The notes: generated by a model from the letters alone, not told the origin. Shown: positions 1 through 11,292, counted from the stretch's first letter. The stretch is 64,000 bases of DNA from Alnus glutinosa (GCF_958979055.1 NC_084887.1:30047544-30111543), one strand, 5' to 3'. A program made the numbers and translations.

Positions 1-79
1 TCTCCAGGATTTATATATATATATATATATTTTTTTTTTTACAGAAATGAGGGGTTGATAGGTGTGGTTCGGTGGGTTG

Positions 80-350
80 ACATAATATATGAAGTAGCCC
101 ATCTTTGAGTTTTGGCATTCCTCCTAAGGATAACTCATCTTTTTCAGATTTATACTGCTGTTTTATGTGATCTTCTCTGGTTTCATAGGAATAAAGCTGC
201 TCATCTTTCAATTTGTCAAGGCTTTGCCAAACGGCTACTTTATAATTGTCTCTTTCCAAGCGAGTATAGAAGTCAAATAATAGCGCCATCATTAGCATGG
301 ACTAAGCCCATTTGCCAATGCTTTCTAGCGTTGTTTTTTTTTTTTTTTTT
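80..350 (+). mobile_element. Possible LINE C-terminal fragment
   Basis: The plus-strand frame has a short stretch (LLWFHRNKAAH) like the tryptophan/RNK region after the zf-RVT domain in plant LINE second ORFs. No longer domain can be followed, and the segment ends in a T run before 360. It is a small decayed fragment if it is a LINE at all. Confidence 0.3.
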
Positions 351-360
351 TTTTGTTATT

Positions 361-975
361 TAACAAAAAAATAAAATTTATTCAAAATCATTCTCATTTT
401 TATATTAAATCATAATAAAAAAATAAAAAATAATTTTCAAAAAACATTTCCTTAAAAAGCCGTTATGCATTTTTTTTTATTTTTTTATTGTAAGTAGGGA
501 AAAGTGAGATTCTTTTCATAAATCTTTTATGAAATGGTTTTTTTTTTAATTAAAAATATATTTTGATGTGACATATAGAAAAATAAAACAAAACCAAAAA
601 AAAAAAAAACGTTCTCAAATTAGTTATAGCCCTCTAACTTTCTTCAGGACAAAATTGGACATATACCTTCTTTTTGTAAAGTGATGGGATGTGTCATTGG
701 TCGCTGAATTCAAAGTATGAAATGATCACGTAGCTTTATTTTCTATATTTGGAAATATACGGAACATGAGAATCTTTTTTTTTTTTTTTTTTTTTTTAAT
801 GATCAATGAGAAACCGCCATTGTGGAACGCTAACCAAAGAAAAAAAAAAAAAAGAATGTCTAGGAATAGCAGAAGGATACCAGATAATTTTATGCCAACT
901 AACAACTGGATGCTTATCCCTCAGCTTTTCTCAAGTTTTTGAATTCGAGAACTTGTCGCTTTTCGATTCCCAAAT
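361..975. other. AT-rich spacer, no gene seen
   Basis: Long A and T runs and low-complexity sequence. No convincing reading frame or RNA gene was seen here. Confidence 0.6.
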
Positions 976-984
976 CACTTAATC

Positions 985-1283
985 AGAATCTCCCAATTCC
1001 ACCTAGGAAGGCGACTTTGAATAGCTACAAGAGCTTATGATCTTGCACTGAGCTAGAACCATGAACCTTCTTTAATAATTGAAGAAAGTTTAGGGCCAAT
1101 AGCATGTCCTGCATCATACAAAGTTCTATGATCATAAGCATCAAATAAGCACCCTGCTGGATGCCAATTATCATACCAAAGGAATATGTTTCGGCCATCT
1201 ACAACCTTATGATTAATGAACCTTTTTACAAGGTCCTTTAGTTTGATGATCTTCCTCCAGCACCATATATGGGGCATTCTAAG
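985..1283 (-). mobile_element. LINE ORF2 fragment (linker before zf-RVT)
   Basis: On the minus strand the frame reads through the region between reverse transcriptase and the C-terminal zinc-binding domain of plant L1-type LINEs. The recognisable pieces are VVDGRNIFLWYDNWHPAG and a following block ending near KEGSW. After that the similarity continues through stops (the usual ARS-EAL-IQSRLP region) down to about 985. It is short, truncated at both ends and not functional. The LINE family differs from the one in the 48-51 kb intron. Confidence 0.75.
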
Positions 1284-1312
1284 GGATGGAGACCTGCCGA
1301 AACATGAGAATG

Positions 1313-1545
1313 TTTGGTAAAAGATTTTTATAATGAAATTTTTGTTTGAAAAGTAATAAGAAATTATTGATTTGATACAAAATAAAAAAAAAAAAAAAAA
1401 AAGTTGCTTTTTTTTTTTTTTTTTCTCCTTTTGTAAAGAATAGTGAAAAAATATATTTTTTAATGGATTTTTTTACATATATAATAATAAAAAAGTTATT
1501 GGTGTGATATGAAAAATATGAATGTTTTTGATTTGTCAAAATACA
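1313..1545. repeat. MITE-like repeat, copy 1
   Basis: Begins with a block like 'tgtttggtaaaag' and contains 'gtaataagaaattattgat'. A related block occurs at 6662-6930. No coding capacity. The ends are not sharply defined. Confidence 0.4.
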
Positions 1546-1559
1546 CTAAATGAAGAACT

Positions 1560-2690
1560 ATACGTGATTTACGGCCAAGAACACTTCAATAATGATTAGG
1601 ATCTCAACGTCTTTGCCATAGTAAGGACATGGTTGAAGATATTCTTAGGCATGCGGTAAATATTCTAGAAATTGATGTAACTATTTAATTTTATATACAT
1701 ATATCTCCAGCAAAATAAAAATAAAAATAGAAGAATGGAAAAAAGAAAAATGTGTTATGGAATCTATTTGTACCTTATACTGATGAAGTGTGAACATGGA
1801 GCTTTTCTACTTTCCTCTCAAGTTGTTTAACGATGCTTAATTAGACTAAGGATAAAATAAGGAAATAACAAATAGAATAAAAGATGTTAATTAACAAGGG
1901 ATAAGTTAAACTATTGCTTCTGTTTTGTTGTATTACTTCAATACACTAAGGATGATTTATATTTACTTCCTCTAATTAACTATCATTTTATTTGTTTTGT
2001 CTCCTTAATTTTTCAATTGTTCTTTTCTATCCACATCTAATTAGGGTATTTTTATCATTTTGGACGTAAAAGGGGGACAATGTAACCCAATGGTAGATTA
2101 GGGAGAGCATTTAGAAATTAAAATATTAGAGGGAACATTACAAATATGATCGATGGTAGTTAGAGTAATGGTATATAACACATTTTTATTCAACAATTAT
2201 TGATCCCACAATGTTGATGTGACAATCACAATCAATTCTTGAATTTATTTAATTATTTGAAAAAAAAAATTAACAATAGATGATACAAGTTAGTTGGTTG
2301 AGACTGTCACATGAGCATTGTGAAATATTTGTGACATGAAAATATAGTATGTATCATTACTCATTATCGAAAGAAAAGAGAAAAAGGTGTGACTGGCCAA
2401 CAATGGCGAATCCAAGAAGTTTCAAGACCAATGTGAGCTACATTTTTACCATAGGGCTTGGCGTAATTTATACCTACTTATTAGCAGTGACGGAGCCAGA
2501 AATTCATTATTATAGGAGCCGAACTAAAATATGAAAAACGCAATTTAAAATCAAAATTAAGTAATTTTTTATATAATATGTACGTGTATCACAAAAACTA
2601 TATCTACCAAAGTCATAAATAAGTACAAAAAATTGAAAAATGTCAACTGAAGGGTAGATCGAGTGTGTGAAAACAACCTTTTAAAAAATG
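1560..2690. other. Intergenic sequence, no gene seen
   Basis: AT-rich sequence with only short chance frames. No domain, RNA gene or clear repeat boundary was recognised. Confidence 0.55.
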
Positions 2691-2694
2691 GATA

Positions 2695-3440
2695 ATTGCA
2701 CCATTGGTCCTCTGGTATGCCATAATTACAAATCACTCCCTATGGTTTAAAAAGTTTATTGGAGATCCTTGTGGTAAACTATAATTACAAATCGATCCCT
2801 ATAGTCAAATTCCATTAAATTTTTTGACAAATTTTGTTAAATGCCACGTCAGTGCCACATCAAACCAATAAAATGACGGCACGTGTCAATCTTAATACAA
2901 AAATATAAACTTATTAAACAATAAATAAATAAACTTATTTAAAAAAAAAAAAAAAAGAAGGGGTGGCTTGGCCACCTCCAATCCAATAGCCTAGGGTGGC
3001 CTTCGGGCCACCCCTGGACCTACTAGTGGTGGCTGCGCGCCACCCCCGGCCACCTCTGGTGTAACGACCCAAGGAAAAGCGCTAGCCACATCTGTGCTAC
3101 CACCCCAAAAGGACTAATCAATTTGAAACTTTCCCTAGAATCACTTATAAATCCCAGTTTCACCTACTAACTAGGCAATGTGAGACTTAGCACCCATGAG
3201 TATCTTTATAAACTACTCACTCTGTGAACTATTCATCTCTTCTCAATATGGGACCGGGGTGTTACATCTGGGGTGGCCTTTGGGTGGCTCCCCTTCCTTT
3301 TTTGTTTTTTTTTTTTTTTTTTTTTTAATTTTATTTTTTTGTTTTTGTTTTTTTTTTTTAATTTGATTTTTTTTAAAAAAAATAAGTTTATTTATTTATT
3401 TTTTAATAAATTTATATTTTTTTTATTAATTACCTCCTTC
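2695..3440. mobile_element. MITE with GC-rich hairpin core, interrupted by a solo LTR
   Basis: The left arm (about 2695-2955) is AT-rich and ends in an A run. A GC-rich core of alternating GGTGGC and GCCACC blocks follows (2957-3059 and 3267-3298), then a T-rich right arm that mirrors the left one (for example 'aaacttattt' against 'aaataagttt'). Core and arms resemble elements at 13.2, 15.6 and 31.0 kb. The core has been split by the solo LTR at 3060-3266. The element has no coding sequence. Confidence 0.6.
3060..3266. mobile_element. Solo LTR of a small (TRIM-like) LTR retrotransposon
   Basis: A 207-bp block has the terminal pair TGTAAC...GTTACA and is flanked on both sides by the 5-bp target duplication TCTGG (3055-3059 and 3267-3271). 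No internal region or second LTR is present, so it is a solo LTR left by LTR-LTR recombination. The precise family is not certain. It must be younger than the MITE core it interrupts. Confidence 0.75.
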
Positions 3441-4506
3441 CTACAACTTATCATGAAAGCTAGCAAGCTTTTGTTTGACACTATGGAAAAAAGAAGAAGA
3501 AAGAATTCAGCCTAATTTTTACATAAAGATCGATTAAAGATTTGTAAGAGCTTTTTTTTTTTTAAACATTTGGGAGTGCCACGATCCCTTATGGTCTCAA
3601 CGTGCCTCCGCCGCTGCTGGGAGGAAAGCTTAAATTTTAACGGTTTTGTTTATCAAATTGTTAATTAGTCCAATTATCAAGCCGGTTTGAACACTGATAT
3701 ATGAAGTTTCATTCAGATAAATGGCAGGCATGGTGAGGAAATAGATCAAGAGATGAGATCATAGAAAGAATCACAAATAAATTAATTATATATAAAAGAA
3801 GTGTGAATCTGAAAGTTTTGGAAGAAGCTCTGTTTTGGTTATGCTTAGAGCATTTGTACAGAGGGTTTTTACAGGAGTCGAGAATCATATTCATAAGAAG
3901 CTAAGTATCAAGAAATCAACATGAGCGTAAAGTAAGAAAACCAAACTAGGCAAAATGATCGAGATGACTCCTGGATCGGCTGAGCAGAGGCTAAAGGCTG
4001 CATGCAGGGGCTGTAGCTGCAGCTGTTTACGGAGAACATGGACACACCGACACATGTTTGCTGCTGTCAACGAGTGCTAGCTTGGAACCTTAGTTGGTAG
4101 GCTTGGGTGGCTGCGACACTTGGATCGGAAGATGCATCCGAAAGACATGGAGCTGACCAAGGAATCAGCAGGAATCAAGAAGAAGGGTGTGCTGCTGATT
4201 TTATCCTCTAACAGAATCATCTTGAAACGCTACTTCAAAAAGAGATTATTATGGAGAATAATAATCGAAAAAAAAAAAAATTGAATTGTTATAGATGTTA
4301 ATTGCGTTCAGTTTCAGTTGTCTTCATATTTTCATGTTATGATTTCTTATTTTGGATGAATAAACAGTCCATTAAGCTATGAAGAACAAAACACAGCATC
4401 ACAGCTATATATATATAGATTCAAAAACTCATTATTATGTCTAAGGAATAAGGATTTAACTCAAAATATCAAGAACAACGTACAAGGTAATAAAAACTTC
4501 ACTAGG
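3441..4506. other. Intergenic sequence, downstream side of the first paralogue
   Basis: A less AT-rich, non-repetitive stretch at about 3900-4210 could be transcribed, but I see no convincing open frame or domain in it. The remainder is AT-rich and would contain the 3' end of the minus-strand gene at 4507. Confidence 0.45.
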
Positions 4507-4953
4507 TCAGAGGCTAGGAAACCCAAAAAGGATTCTCTTAGCTATCTCTATTGCATGAAGCAAGGCTACTCCAGAAGATATGAGCACACTCAATATAACA
4601 AGTGCGACAATCCCTAAAGCGAAACTTGGCCTAGTACTGATCAAAAAGTTTTGCAACAACCCTAACGCTTCACAAACATCCTCGTTGTACTGCAAAAAAT
4701 ATTGTTTCTCCCACTCCATCCAATTCGAAGGTAAGTCGTCGTGATTCATCTCTATCATCTTCATCTCCCTAATCCGCCACCGGAGCACAATCATGTTCTC
4801 ATCCACCAACCTGCCCCAGTAATCTCGTCCCTCTGTTCCTCCTGATCCACTTGCTGCCACAGTTAAGTTAACGCGCCGCTGCCTTTGACGTGGGGATGTC
4901 AAAGAAAACAGGTTGCGGGGATGTGAAGGAAACGAGCGGTTGGTTGCTTCCAT
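4507..4953 (-). CDS. Small plant protein with one membrane segment, paralogue 1
   Basis: A single-exon 148-residue frame. The N-terminus (about 1-42) is rich in Ser, Arg and basic residues with almost no acidic ones, and looks like a plastid transit peptide. A charged conserved block follows, with the signature GRLVDENMI, basic residues and then WMEWEKQYF. Near the C-terminus one hydrophobic segment (about 114-136) probably spans a membrane. The same architecture recurs in three further minus-strand genes in this window. I do not recognise a named function. This copy is the most diverged from the 10.0- and 20.6-kb pair, and it ends with a short extra tail (FGFPSL). Confidence 0.8.
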   Translation of the reverse strand: MEATNRSFPSHPRNLFSLTSPRQRQRRVNLTVAASGSGGTEGRDYWGRLVDENMIVLRWRIREMKMIEMNHDDLPSNWMEWEKQYFLQYNEDVCEALGLLQNFLISTRPSFALGIVALVILSVLISSGVALLHAIEIAKRILFGFPSL

Positions 4954-6040
4954 TGATGAAGAAGATACAATACTAAGGATATCTTTTTCCTAAGCGAAGA
5001 TAGTATACAAAGGAATCAAGCTAGTAAAGCTTAGAAGTGAACAAAGTCATATATGATGAGGGCCGGGGGATATATTTCCTATAAAACTATATAGCTTTAT
5101 AGGAAATATGAAGAATGGCACGCGCTTCACGACGCGTACTACTGTTTGGCACTTTGAGACGAAAAGTCCAGATTTTCTCTTTCTTTTTTTTTTTCTTTTT
5201 TTTTTGGCCTTCTCGATTGGCTTTTTTTAGACCAAGTTTCGCTAGTTCAATTATAATCAATACGTGTGACCTCAACTTATGAAATAGGAGTAGGGAGGCA
5301 ATTTTTGACACGTTAAAATTAGTAGATTAAAGTTAGGAGGTCAGTATTATTTAATTTAATAAGTTGAGTTAGGATTGACTTATATAATATTATATTTATG
5401 TCTTAACACGAGCTGAACCCGACACATAATACTAGAACTTGTAATATTTTACATGATCCACAACTTGACACAAAATTTACAAGTTAAAATTAAAAAGTCT
5501 AATTCATTTAATTAAAAAATATAATTGTAAACCGACATAACCGGAATTCAATTCTTGAACAGAAATCGGCACCGGTAGCTTGTAAGAAGATCAGACAATT
5601 ATAATCATTGAATTTCATGATATTGGCCAAATGAAGTGCATATAAACTGTATGGTCAATTATTTTAGAGGTTGTGTCGAGGAGTAGCTCCAAACTCCAAA
5701 GTCCAAACAAATTAAAGTGGGCCATCGCCATTGGCACCCATAAGAGAGTTTTTTTAGGATACGCGCATTTCAACATTTTTGAATAAAAGCCACGTTTGCA
5801 AGCAATTTGTACAAGATTGAAATTTCTAAGCAAAAAGTCCGGCTGAATTTATTTTTTAATTTATTATTAAGTATTATAAATTGCTCTTTTAAATGTATAA
5901 CTGCATTATTTTGACTTTAATATTGTATGAAATGCATATATAATTCAATTTTTGTTGAATTGTTTATTTATTTTGTTGATTATATTATCTTTTTACTCTA
6001 TTTTGTAATTTTACTGCGTGTGAACTAAATTTCTGACCTG
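4954..6040. other. Upstream region of paralogue 1 and spacer
   Basis: Contains the presumed promoter and 5' leader of the minus-strand gene at 4507-4953. The rest is AT-rich sequence in which I recognise nothing. Confidence 0.45.
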
Positions 6041-6397
6041 CCGTTATTCGCAATTAGTATATACCTATAAAAAAATTTCCTAGCTTTAAAGGCGTGTTTC
6101 CTACATGAAACTAAAAGAGAAATTTTCGACCATATGCATTGAACCTACTCAATACATGATAGAAAAGGGGGTAAGAGACTAAGAGTCAATTCAGCACCTT
6201 AAACCCGAGTAATTCTAAATGTGGGTCACCACATGTTTTCTTTGCTGTCATTTTAAAATTTATATGACTTTTAAAATTATTATTATTATATCAAAATTTA
6301 AAAATAATTTATTACAAATCTAATAATAATTTTAAAAATCACTTCAATTTTTATTTTTTCTTTAAAAAAAAGGTCCTATAAAGGGATTTGATTCTTG

Positions 6398-6510
6398 TAC
6401 AACACCAATACAACAACTGTACAACAACCCCTCACATGAGGGTGGGCCCCAGTATGTGGGACCCACCCTCATGTGAGGGATTGCTGTATAGTTGTTGTAT
6501 TGGTGTTGTA
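6398..6510. mobile_element. Palindromic MITE
   Basis: A 113-bp near-perfect inverted repeat starting TACAACACCAATACAACAAC and ending with its complement. The arms meet at CCTCACATGAGGGTGGG / CCCACCCTCATGTGAGG. It folds into one long hairpin. A shorter relative lies at 55055-55128. Confidence 0.75.
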
Positions 6511-6661
6511 AATCTAACATTTTCCTATATATATTGCCAATATCAGCTCGATCATAATTACTTGCAACGGCTTGGTCGCTTGACACGTGTTCATTGGGAA
6601 AGGCTAGCTGTGACGTGTGAATGGAACTATAGTTAACCTACTCCGTCATGTCAAAAACAAA

Positions 6662-6930
6662 AAGTTTGTTTGGTAAGTAATTGTGTTGTGGAATATTTGT
6701 TTGAATAGTAATAAGAAGTGATTAATGTGATATAAAATTTGAGAATGTTTAATAGAAAAGTAAAAAAAAATCTTGTTTTGTAGTGAATTTTTTTATTTGA
6801 ATGATAATAAAAAATTATTGATATAATATAAAAAGTGTAAAATAATTAAAATATTTTTTATTTGTTATTTTAAAAAAAAAGTGAAAAGAAATAAAGAGGG
6901 TGAAAATGGTTTGCCTAACATGCTCTTTTG
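6662..6930. repeat. MITE-like repeat, copy 2
   Basis: Starts near 'tttgtttggtaagtaat' and ends near 'tttgcctaacat', giving an imperfect terminal inversion (TTGGTAA / TTGCCTAA). The interior shares 'gtaataagaa' and 'attattgat' blocks with 1313-1545. No coding capacity. Confidence 0.45.
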
Positions 6931-7285
6931 TCTTTTCCATTCGTTCACTTTTGTGAAAATCAATCCTAGTGCCGTCAAATCAAAGCAAATTCTTTTCAAC
7001 AGATAGAAATATATATAGCACTCTTAATTTCGGCGGGGGTGAAACACGAGCAACGACCTTCCTCGTACCATATTATCCGGCCCGGTGGCATGTGTTATAG
7101 TTGAGGTCGTGGACAAGGATCCCCGATGATCCGGTTAGTCTTATTTTAAAGATATAGTTGTTTTTTTTTTTTTTTTCATATTTTGAATGGACAGTTATAT
7201 TTCTCAAATAAACCAATTGCATGGATGCTCTTTAGTTTATTTAAATTGAAGAAGATCCAGATGCCTTAAATTACAGGTCATCACG

Positions 7286-7859
7286 ATTTCAAATGAATCA
7301 TTAATGAATCGCATTATTAAAACTGTACTAAAACCCAAACAACAAAATTTCCCTAAACTTGATTATGGGATGGTCTAATGAACACATCTACCCTCATAAC
7401 AGTTGAGCTGTCTTGAGCATAGTTGAACCACGTTAAAACAATGTTTTTTTGGAGTGGTCGGCACCCCCTACCTATTCGGTTTGTCAACCACCCTTTTGTC
7501 CACCTAAAATCATTGGATTTAGTTGTTAATATGTTTGAGGTAATTTTAAAAAAAGTGTTGTGATGTGATAGTAATTTCAAATGAATCATTAATGAATCGC
7601 ATTATTAAAACTGTACTAAAACCCAAACAACAAAATTTCCCTAAACTTGATTTTGGGATGGTCTAATGAACACGTCTACCCTCATAACATGTTGAGCATG
7701 GTTGAACCACGTTAAAACAATGTTTTTTTGGAGTGGTCGGCACCCCCTACCTATTCGGTTTGTCAACCACCCTTTTGTCCACCTAAAATCATTGGATTTA
7801 GTTGTTAATATGTTTGAGGTAATTTTCAAAAAAGTGTCGTAATGTGATAGTAATTTCGA
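7286..7859. repeat. Two-copy tandem duplication, about 287-bp unit
   Basis: The unit 7286-7573 is repeated at 7574-7859 with few substitutions and one small indel after the block 'ctaccctcataac'. Both copies begin 'atttcaaatgaatcattaat'. The open frames within the units are shadows of the repeat and not a gene. Confidence 0.9.
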
Positions 7860-8132
7860 ATGTTTTGTAAGTGATGTGTGTTTTAAGTTATTTGTTAAAA
7901 CTTTTGTTTTGAAAATAGGAATCAAAAGACATAAAAATAAAATTTTATCTAAGAACTCCATCCTTTTTTATTATTATTATTATTATTTGATGTGACTCGT
8001 TATCCACCATTCATTACAAATGAATGTGTTGTAATTGAGAGATAATTGTATAACCCTACAATTATAAGACTTGCAGGGATCTCAATTCGTGCTGCTTCGG
8101 CTACATTGCGAGTTTGAAGGTTGTAGAGCGAG
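7860..8132. other. AT-rich spacer
   Basis: Includes a short ATT microsatellite near 7968-7986. Nothing else recognised. Confidence 0.5.
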
Positions 8133-8145
8133 AATAAAATGTCTA

Positions 8146-9217
8146 TTTTTTTTTTTTAAATGAAAAATGGGTGAGCTCCTCAATATTAAACTCAAACCAA
8201 ACAGAAATAGCGTTGCAATATATACAAAAGGTAGGAAATTGGACAATTAAATGATCCGATCCTTTCAAATGGCCGCACAAGGCAGTTTCAAAAGTGAAAG
8301 GAAAACAGATCAGGACAAGTTCAACTGCATCTCCACTTGAGACTTGCAACAACCACAAAAAAATGGTGGAAACAGTAAAAATGTTGTTAGAGTCCAAAAA
8401 AGGGACTGCAGACAAGAGATAACACAACACAATTCCAAAGACATAAGTTTTTCGTAAAGGAAAACTATATCCCAAGCAACATAAAAAAACAACAGATAAA
8501 ACAACAATATAAAACCGGTTGAGGGAAGTGGAATGGGAGCCACCAGCAACGGCGCGTGAGGACCACGCGCCGCCGCTGGATGGCTTCTCGCCAGCAGGGA
8601 AAGCAGGATCCGCCATGAACTACCGAAAGTCGTCGTAAAGGAAAGCTGGAGGGGAAGACATGGCTAGCATGCGCTGGAAAGGAGACAAAGTCCCTAGCGC
8701 ATGCAGGCCACGCTCCAATGTGGAGGCAGTGGTTGAAGATGTGGCGGCCATCGGTAGATTTGGAGGACGCCGACGAACCCACTGGTGAGGCGCGTGTCGT
8801 GCAACAACATATAGAGAGCTATAGATCTAAATTCAAAGATTTCGACCCTACAACCTATCCAAAAATCACATAAAACACTGAAGGAGGAGATGGGAAAAAT
8901 TGGTGGTCTCTATGTTGAGAATATTGAAAACATAAAAAACATATACATTGCCGGAAAAACCAGCAGGATAGTCACCTCATAAGAGGCAGAAGGTTCAAGA
9001 AAGGATGGAAATGGGAGGCTTTTGCTTCCCTTCCATGGCATTTGATGCAAAAGGTGGTTGAGTAATGGATAACCTCATAATAGGCAGGGTTACAGAGAAG
9101 GGGTTGAGGTTACAGGGAAGAGGAGTCCCTCCCATATTTGCTTGCACAGAGAAGAGGCATAGAGGAGTTGAGGAGAGAGAACAAAGCTTTCAGATATTTT
9201 GATGCACTCAGAATTCT
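8146..9217 (-). mobile_element. Poly(A)-tailed retroposon (non-autonomous LINE or SINE-like)
   Basis: Read on the minus strand, this 1.07-kb segment ends in a poly(A) tail (the T run at 8146-8157). It is bounded by a 13-bp target duplication with one mismatch: AATAAAATGTCTA at 8133-8145 and AATAAAACGTCTA at 9218-9230. That is the mark of target-primed reverse transcription. It has open frames of up to 157 codons, one starting MADPAFPAG, but none shows a reverse transcriptase, endonuclease or other known domain. It could be a processed pseudogene, a short non-autonomous LINE or an internally deleted LINE. I cannot tell which. Confidence 0.7.
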
Positions 9218-9349
9218 AATAAAACGTCTAATTTATTCAGTCTTATCTTATCTTCTTTACTTCTTCTTCTTCATTGTTTTTTTAATATATATCACATCAA
9301 TTAAATAAAAAGAAGAATGTTATATGAGCCTTTGTTATAAATTGTTTTC

Positions 9350-9640
9350 TTTTTTTTTTTCATAGATGGTACTTGTGTTATGGGAAAATACGAAGATGAT
9401 ACTTCTATCAAATTTTCTATCTAAAACTGACGGATTTCCACGTCAATGACACATGACACCATTAAAATTGCAACACATAATTGCCATATTTTTTTTTTTA
9501 TTTTTAAAAAAACCTCAAAATAATATATATATAGTACAAGTACTACCTATAAAAAAAAAAAAAAAAACTAAGGAAGCAAAAAATAATGGTCGTAAACCAT
9601 AGGGGTGTAAGGTACATATTTAACCCAAAATTATAATTTA
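9350..9640. repeat. Probable MITE fragment
   Basis: An AT-rich block with 'atggtacttgtgttatggg' on the left and 'aaccataggggtgtaaggtac' on the right, partly inverted relative to each other, around long A/T runs. Its composition resembles other MITEs of the window. The boundaries are uncertain. Confidence 0.4.
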
Positions 9641-9960
9641 AAATATATTAAAGAAACAAAATGAAATTTAGAAGTAGTTGTCGTGAATTGGCTCCTAGAG
9701 AACAAGAGCCAGCAACTATACACAGCTGAGAGGCTATAACACCTTCAATAACAAGAAAAAACAAACAACACCACACCTAAACCAGCTGGAACCTACAACG
9801 AAAATTAAGCCAAAAGAAAACAAGAGCCCCGAGACAACAAATACATCTGTTAATAGAGACATCCTTGTTCGATCAGACAACAGCCTCGAATTTCTCTCTT
9901 AATTAATGTAAAATGTTATGAAAAAACACGTACAATAACATGATGAACCTAGATAGCTAA

Positions 9961-10389
9961 TTAAGCTAAGATTGCCTTAGCCATGTCTATGGCTTGAAAC
10001 AAGACCACACCAGCAGAGATAGGCACGCTCAACATAACAAGTGCGGCCATCCCTAAAGCGAAACTTGGTCTAACACTCATCAAATAAGATTGCAAAAGCC
10101 CTACCGCCTCACAAACATCCTCGTCGTAATGTGTATAGTATTTCTTCTCCCACTCCATCCAGCTCGCAGGTGGTTCCTGGCTCGTCTCTAGCATCTTCAA
10201 CTCCCTAAGGCGCATTCGTAGCGAGATCATGTTCTCGTCCACAAGCCTTCCCCCATAATCTCGGCGTCGATGTTGATGTCTTCCTCCGCTTGCATTGATC
10301 ACAGGTTTTCTCCTGGAAGCTGATGATGATGATGATAACCAAACCGGCCCAAGTGGAAGCGTGGCGGATGAAAAGCTGGTTGCTTGCAT
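9961..10389 (-). CDS. Small plant protein with one membrane segment, paralogue 2
   Basis: A single-exon 142-residue frame, nearly identical to the gene at 20551-20994. The Ser- and Arg-rich N-terminus (about 1-40, with a run of serines) resembles a plastid transit peptide. The conserved block carries GRLVDENMI, LRMRLRELKMLE, WMEWEKKYY and DEDVCEAVGLLQSYLMS, followed by a hydrophobic segment (about 110-132) near the C-terminus. The start is supported by the paralogues, which all begin MQATS or MEAT. Upstream it shares with paralogue 3 the palindrome GGCCGGCC and the block TTAGTTACGTAA. The function is not known to me. Confidence 0.85.
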   Translation of the reverse strand: MQATSFSSATLPLGPVWLSSSSSASRRKPVINASGGRHQHRRRDYGGRLVDENMISLRMRLRELKMLETSQEPPASWMEWEKKYYTHYDEDVCEAVGLLQSYLMSVRPSFALGMAALVMLSVPISAGVVLFQAIDMAKAILA

Positions 10390-10504
10390 TGATGGAGATC
10401 CTTGATAGCGAGCTCAAGCGAAGGTTGGGTTCTTGTTTTGTTTTTTGTTTCGCCAAGCAAATACTTGTTGTGAACGATATATACTAATTATGAAGATATA
10501 TATG

Positions 10505-10512
10505 GCCGGCCG
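10505..10512. promoter_or_regulatory. Conserved GGCCGGCC palindrome upstream of paralogue 2
   Basis: This 8-bp palindrome lies about 115 bp upstream of the start codon. It is followed by TA-rich sequence and TTACGTAA, and the same arrangement is kept upstream of paralogue 3. It may be a shared promoter element. No factor is assigned. Confidence 0.4.
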
Positions 10513-11292
10513 GATATATATATAGAAGTAGAAACTGGTTAGTTACGTAACAAAACATGAAATCTTATGAAACAAGTTAAGGTTGCATGTATGTATGTCT
10601 AAAACGTGTTGATCAATACTAAGTGGCGTCCATAATTAACAACGCGTATTAACTGTGTCATACTTGTTGCCAAAACGTGGACGGACGCGTGTGTCTTGTG
10701 GTAGGTTCGCAACTTCGCATGGTTGCTTGATTAATTAAGAAGCAAAGTATCTTGTCTTATATGCCCCCAAAGTAACCATCGACGTTGATATCTTTGACAA
10801 CTTTTGAAGTTGCGTTGAAGGCCGGTCTTAGGAAGTTGGAACGAGCCAGAGGGGACTCAATCAGAGGCAAGAGCATAATTAACGGCAGATATTTTATAGG
10901 TAGTTCTTTTTTTAAAAATATAAAAAATTACCCGTATCAGTTTTTTTATATTTCTCTTAAACTCTTGGGTAGTACTGTAGCTATCTAATGAATTATATAA
11001 TAATAAAAATAACAAAAAGTAGGAAAGTAAGAAAAAACAAAAAAAAATAAAGAAAGAGTATTTAATTGATATAGAGAAATATAAGGGAATTTATTGTGAA
11101 ATATATATATATATATATTTTTTTTAATAGCATAGCAAAAAGTAATTTTGTTTCCTAAATTTAGGAAAAATTGTTGGGTATTTGCTGCTATAGCTCTAAG
11201 GCATAGAATATATATTTTTTAATTATATTTTACTATATTTAAAATTGTGAATACTGAGAAAAATCTGTTTTTTTTTTTTTTAAAAAAAAAAT

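Larger units (their letters stand above)
6040..7000. repeat. Segmental duplication block (partner near 19925-20235)
   Basis: Several blocks match the region at 19925-20235 in the same order: a block with 'tttcctagctttaaaggcgtg', a block with 'ccaatatcagctc' plus 'gcttgacac', and a block with 'gtcaaatcaaagcaaattc'. They lie on the same side of paralogues 2 and 3, so they belong to the same duplicated unit. MITEs at 6398 and 6662 have inserted between the blocks. Confidence 0.7.
9900..10960. repeat. Segmental duplication unit (partner 20490-21440)
   Basis: Coding sequence, promoter and more distant upstream sequence (including 'tttgaagttgcgttgaag' near 10801) all recur around paralogue 3. The whole gene unit was therefore copied, and the copies were later separated mainly by transposon insertions between 11 and 20 kb. 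Confidence 0.8.

Noticed and set aside
7353-7961. Two similar minus-strand frames as duplicated genes
   Set aside because: They are created by the tandem DNA duplication and show no domain or start context.
8143-8616. 157-codon frame starting MADPAFPAG as a membrane-protein gene
   Set aside because: It lies wholly inside a poly(A)-tailed retroposon and ends in the tail (poly-Lys from the A run). Other frames in the same segment are equally open.
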